Assembly (NCBI GenBank): GCA_028871595.1
Contig: JAGWMT010000016.1
Span: 1 to 23,444 of the forward strand
From: Elusimicrobiota bacterium
GTDB lineage: Bacteria; Elusimicrobiota; Elusimicrobia; UBA1565; UBA9628
Direction: 5' to 3'
DNA length: 23,444 nt
A program made the translations under genes and the position numbers. Numbering within the stretch: position 1 is the first letter of the stretch; each line of letters begins with the position of its first letter. This document shows positions 21,716-23,444 of the stretch, one piece after another. The notes under the pieces were generated by a model, which searched no databases, was not told the DNA's origin, and saw only the letters and a list, made by a program, of their open reading frames with translations.

Positions 21716-22276
21716 ATGCTGAATCAAGGCGTGCCGACGCGATTTCGCCCGGCCTCAACTCACCATCGACGGGATAGAGGGGTTCGATGGTTGGTGGGGC
21801 CGGGCCTGTTTTTGGCCCTGGCCGTCCTGGCCGGGGCGGCGCGCGCCGAGACCGCGGTGGGGCTGGACGCCCGCGGGGTGGACCCCATGGCCGCGGTGGA
21901 CAACCGCCAGGGCCTGGACGTGCGCGATGCGCTGGGCCGGCCGGTGTCCGCCCAGATCGTCCTGAGCGAACTCAAGAAGGCCTCGGTGGCCCGCGTCGCT
22001 CAGATCGCGTTCACCTCCGGTTTGCCCAAGGCCAAGACCATCCTGCCGGCCCTGGACATGGCCGCCGGTGCCGCGGTCTGGCTGGTGCGGCTGGCCGAGG
22101 CCGTGCCTGGCCCCGCCGCGTGGGCGGCTTTGCCCACGCCCGGCCCCAAGCTTTCGCTGCTGGTCCTCGTGGTTTTGGGCGCAGTCCTGGCCCAGGCTTC
22201 CTCCGCTTTCCGGCCGCGGGCGCTGCTCCCGGCCCTGTCTTCCTGTCGACGCGGCCTCGAAGTGCTCCGCTGTTAA
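21716..22276 (+). CDS. Small exported protein controlled by the c-di-GMP riboswitch
   Basis: A reading frame of up to 186 residues with a clear signal-peptide core (GPGLFLALAVLAGAARA) cleaved before ETAVGLD. A short mature region follows (MAAVDNRQGLDVRDALGRP, VLSELKKASVARVAQ), and a second hydrophobic helix lies near the C-terminus (LSLLVLVVLGAVLAQ). The start is uncertain. ATG 21716 directly follows the aptamer and gives a positively charged RDRGVRW leader but has no ribosome-binding site. TTG 21791 has GAGGGG about 8 nt upstream but lies in the terminator stem and lacks a charged n-region. I recognise no family. The riboswitch and the exported neighbours suggest a surface or extracellular role. 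Confidence 0.68.
   Translation: MLNQGVPTRFRPASTHHRRDRGVRWLVGPGLFLALAVLAGAARAETAVGLDARGVDPMAAVDNRQGLDVRDALGRPVSAQIVLSELKKASVARVAQIAFTSGLPKAKTILPALDMAAGAAVWLVRLAEAVPGPAAWAALPTPGPKLSLLVLVVLGAVLAQASSAFRPRALLPALSSCRRGLEVLRC
21747..21813 (+). terminator. Terminator-like hairpin, expression platform of the riboswitch
   Basis: The arm at 21747-21769 (starting GCCCGGCCTC) pairs with 21784-21805 (ending GGCCGGGC) over 21 base pairs, counting G-T pairs, with one mismatch and one bulged A. The loop is 14 nt. A TGTTTTT stretch (21807-21813) follows one nucleotide after the stem, as in an intrinsic terminator. The loop holds a GAGGGG Shine-Dalgarno-like stretch, and the right arm holds the TTG/GTG codons that could start the downstream gene, so it could also block translation. 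Confidence 0.7.
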
Positions 22277-22385
22277 GGCCTCCGCCAACCCCCCCTGCCT
22301 CCGTCGACTCACGGCCATAGGACCGGCTTCCGGCAACGTTTCCGTAACCCGGTCTTCCTAGGATACCGTCACACTTGGGGTTCAT

Positions 22386-23033
22386 ATGCCCTTTTACGGG
22401 TGCGGTCCGTCCGATTCTTCCATTACGCGCGCGCGATATAGAATGCCGACTTTGTCGGCGTTCTATCTGGCGTGCGCCCTTGTCGCCGGCGCCGGGGGCG
22501 CGGCGGCGCAGGGGGTGGACGTGTCCTCCACGACCCGGCTCGACGGCGTGATGGCTTCCATACGCGCGCGCGACCCCAAGGCCGGGGCCGACCTGGCGGC
22601 GAGGTTCGACGCGGAGCCCGCGGCGGGAATCCGCGCCTGGATCGTGCGCGGCGAGGCCGCTTTGAAGGCGCCCCAGGGTCCGGCTTTGTTCAAGAAGGCT
22701 CTCGCCGACGCCAGCCCGTTGGTTCGCGCCGCGGCCGCGGAGGCGCTGGCCCAGTCCCAGGGCGCCGTCGCCGTTCCCGACTTGGCCGCCGCCTTGGCTG
22801 CGGAGGCCAATGCCGGAGTGCGGCTGACGATCACATTCTGGTTGGGGACGATGAAGACTCCGGCCTCATCGTCCGCGCTTGGGCGGGCGCTGGTCGGGGA
22901 TGCGGACGCCAACGTCCGGGTCCAGGCGGCGCGTTCGCTGAAGCAGCACGGAACCCGAGAGGCTCGCCGGGCGTTGAAGGCCGCGAAGGGCGATCAGGAC
23001 GAGCGCGTGAGGGGCGTGGTCAATGAGCCGTAA
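22386..23033 (+). CDS. Exported HEAT-repeat protein
   Basis: A reading frame of 215 codons. A signal peptide (LSAFYLACALVAGAGGAAAQ) is followed by about four HEAT-like helical pairs, for example PALFKKALADASPLVRAAAAEALAQSQG, then VPDLAAALAAEANAGVRLTITFWLG and ALGRALVGDADANVRVQAARSLKQHG. Such repeats form a protein-binding solenoid. ATG 22386 has a weak GGGG ribosome site; an inner ATG at 22443 (196 codons) gives a shorter signal peptide but lies inside a strong hairpin. The 109-nt gap before it shows only a weak GACCGG/CCGGTC pairing and no convincing promoter, so it probably shares the riboswitch transcript. The last codons overlap the next ATG. Confidence 0.83.
   Translation: MPFYGCGPSDSSITRARYRMPTLSAFYLACALVAGAGGAAAQGVDVSSTTRLDGVMASIRARDPKAGADLAARFDAEPAAGIRAWIVRGEAALKAPQGPALFKKALADASPLVRAAAAEALAQSQGAVAVPDLAAALAAEANAGVRLTITFWLGTMKTPASSSALGRALVGDADANVRVQAARSLKQHGTREARRALKAAKGDQDERVRGVVNEP
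22438..22466. other. Strong hairpin across the inner start codon of the HEAT-repeat gene
   Basis: Thirteen-base arms (22438-22450 and 22454-22466; ATAGAATGCCGAC and GTCGGCGTTCTAT) pair with 12 Watson-Crick pairs and one G-T around a TTT loop. The inner ATG at 22443-22445 lies in the left arm. If that ATG is the true start, the structure would hide it. No T-run follows, so it is not a terminator. Confidence 0.55.
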
Positions 23034-23444
23034 GACCCTCGCCGCCGTTTTCGCTCTGGCCGCATTCACGGCCGGCGCCCTCGTGCCCAGGCGGGCCGCC
23101 GCCGCGCCTCTGACGGTGTCCGGCGCCAACACCACGAGTTGGCCGGGCAGCCGCAAAGTGGTCTTCAGTCAGGGCTACGGCATCACCTGGGTCTTTTACG
23201 CGAACGCCTCGGGATTTTCCTACCAAGCCTTCAACTCCGCCGGAGCGATCTCAGGTACGAGCGGCGTCGCTATTTCGATCGTCGAGGGCGGCGGAAGCGC
23301 AAATCAGATGTACGGAAGCGTCTATTATGTGGAAGGTTCGAGCGACGTTTATGCCATCGCCAACGACCCCAAGGCGTATTTAAACGTCGCGCCCTTCAAC
23401 TCCGTCTATCTCAAAAAGGGCCATTTGAACCCCGACGGAACGAT
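23023..23444 (+). CDS. Secreted protein, N-terminal part (cut by window end)
   Basis: An open frame of 140 codons running off the window, starting at ATG 23023 inside the end of the HEAT-repeat gene (11-nt overlap). Residues 1-31 are a signal peptide: basic SRK, hydrophobic LAAVFALAAFTAGALV, then RRAAAA before PLTVSG. The mature part is rich in Ser, Gly, Tyr and Asn with alternating hydrophobics (KVVFSQGYGITWVFYANASG, ISIVEGGGSANQMYG, VYYVEGSSDVYAIA), typical of extracellular beta-sheet or beta-propeller surface proteins. Codon use is noticeably less GC-rich from about 23160 on than in the housekeeping genes. No family can be named from this fragment. Confidence 0.8.
   Translation, partial: MSRKTLAAVFALAAFTAGALVPRRAAAAPLTVSGANTTSWPGSRKVVFSQGYGITWVFYANASGFSYQAFNSAGAISGTSGVAISIVEGGGSANQMYGSVYYVEGSSDVYAIANDPKAYLNVAPFNSVYLKKGHLNPDGT

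Noticed and set aside
21787..22320. ATG 21787 open frame of 177 codons
   Set aside because: Its product is Gly/Arg/Pro-rich without structure. The frame at 21716-22276 encodes a signal peptide and helices and is the real one.

Overview
The window is GC-rich bacterial chromosome, and every gene I can support lies on the + strand. Genes are packed tightly, with ATGA/GTGA stop-start overlaps at most junctions, so the region reads as a few long operons. I saw no rRNA, tRNA, CRISPR array or intact transposon. The host phylum cannot be fixed from the sequence. A high-GC, probably Gram-negative bacterium fits (lipobox lipoprotein, PilT, secreted proteins, c-di-GMP riboswitch). A deep phylum such as Elusimicrobiota or a deltaproteobacterial relative is only a guess.

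Region 1 (1-5607) is the distal part of a bacterial microcompartment (BMC) operon. It encodes three BMC-P vertex proteins (the first cut by the window edge), one tandem-domain BMC-T, one BMC-H, a CoA-acylating aldehyde dehydrogenase, a deoxyribose-phosphate aldolase (DeoC), an RpiB-like sugar-phosphate isomerase, a BCP-type peroxiredoxin, a small four-CxxC zinc-ribbon protein and a 79-residue protein resembling the N-terminal segment of EutQ/EutT. The enzyme set matches the class known as sugar-phosphate-utilising (SPU) BMCs. The likely route is deoxyribose-5-phosphate to glyceraldehyde-3-phosphate plus acetaldehyde, with the acetaldehyde oxidised to acetyl-CoA inside the shell. Three non-shell proteins carry N-terminal amphipathic helices plus flexible linkers that look like encapsulation peptides. 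The RpiB-like enzyme lacks the usual catalytic cysteine.

Region 2 (5620-12413) starts behind a plausible sigma-70 promoter buried in the last BMC gene. It holds a PilT-family ATPase, a proline-rich protein, a DnaA-type AAA+ protein without the DNA-binding domain but with a new C-terminal domain, a membrane GAF-containing histidine kinase and a lipoprotein. The overlaps suggest one functional unit, perhaps controlling type IV pili or surface motility.

Region 3 (12415-21542) is a housekeeping, DNA-processing and competence block: ComM, a TPR-like protein, an XRE regulator, DprA, TopA (with a perfect-consensus internal promoter), XerC, a UBA-like protein of unknown function and PurA. A 65-nt near-perfect inverted repeat of lower GC, REP/MITE-like, sits between the last two genes.

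Region 4 (21543-23444) starts with an extended -10 promoter followed at once by a GEMM-I (c-di-GMP-I) riboswitch. A long terminator-like hairpin follows, and then three genes for exported proteins, the last cut by the window end. This points to c-di-GMP control of an extracellular or surface programme.
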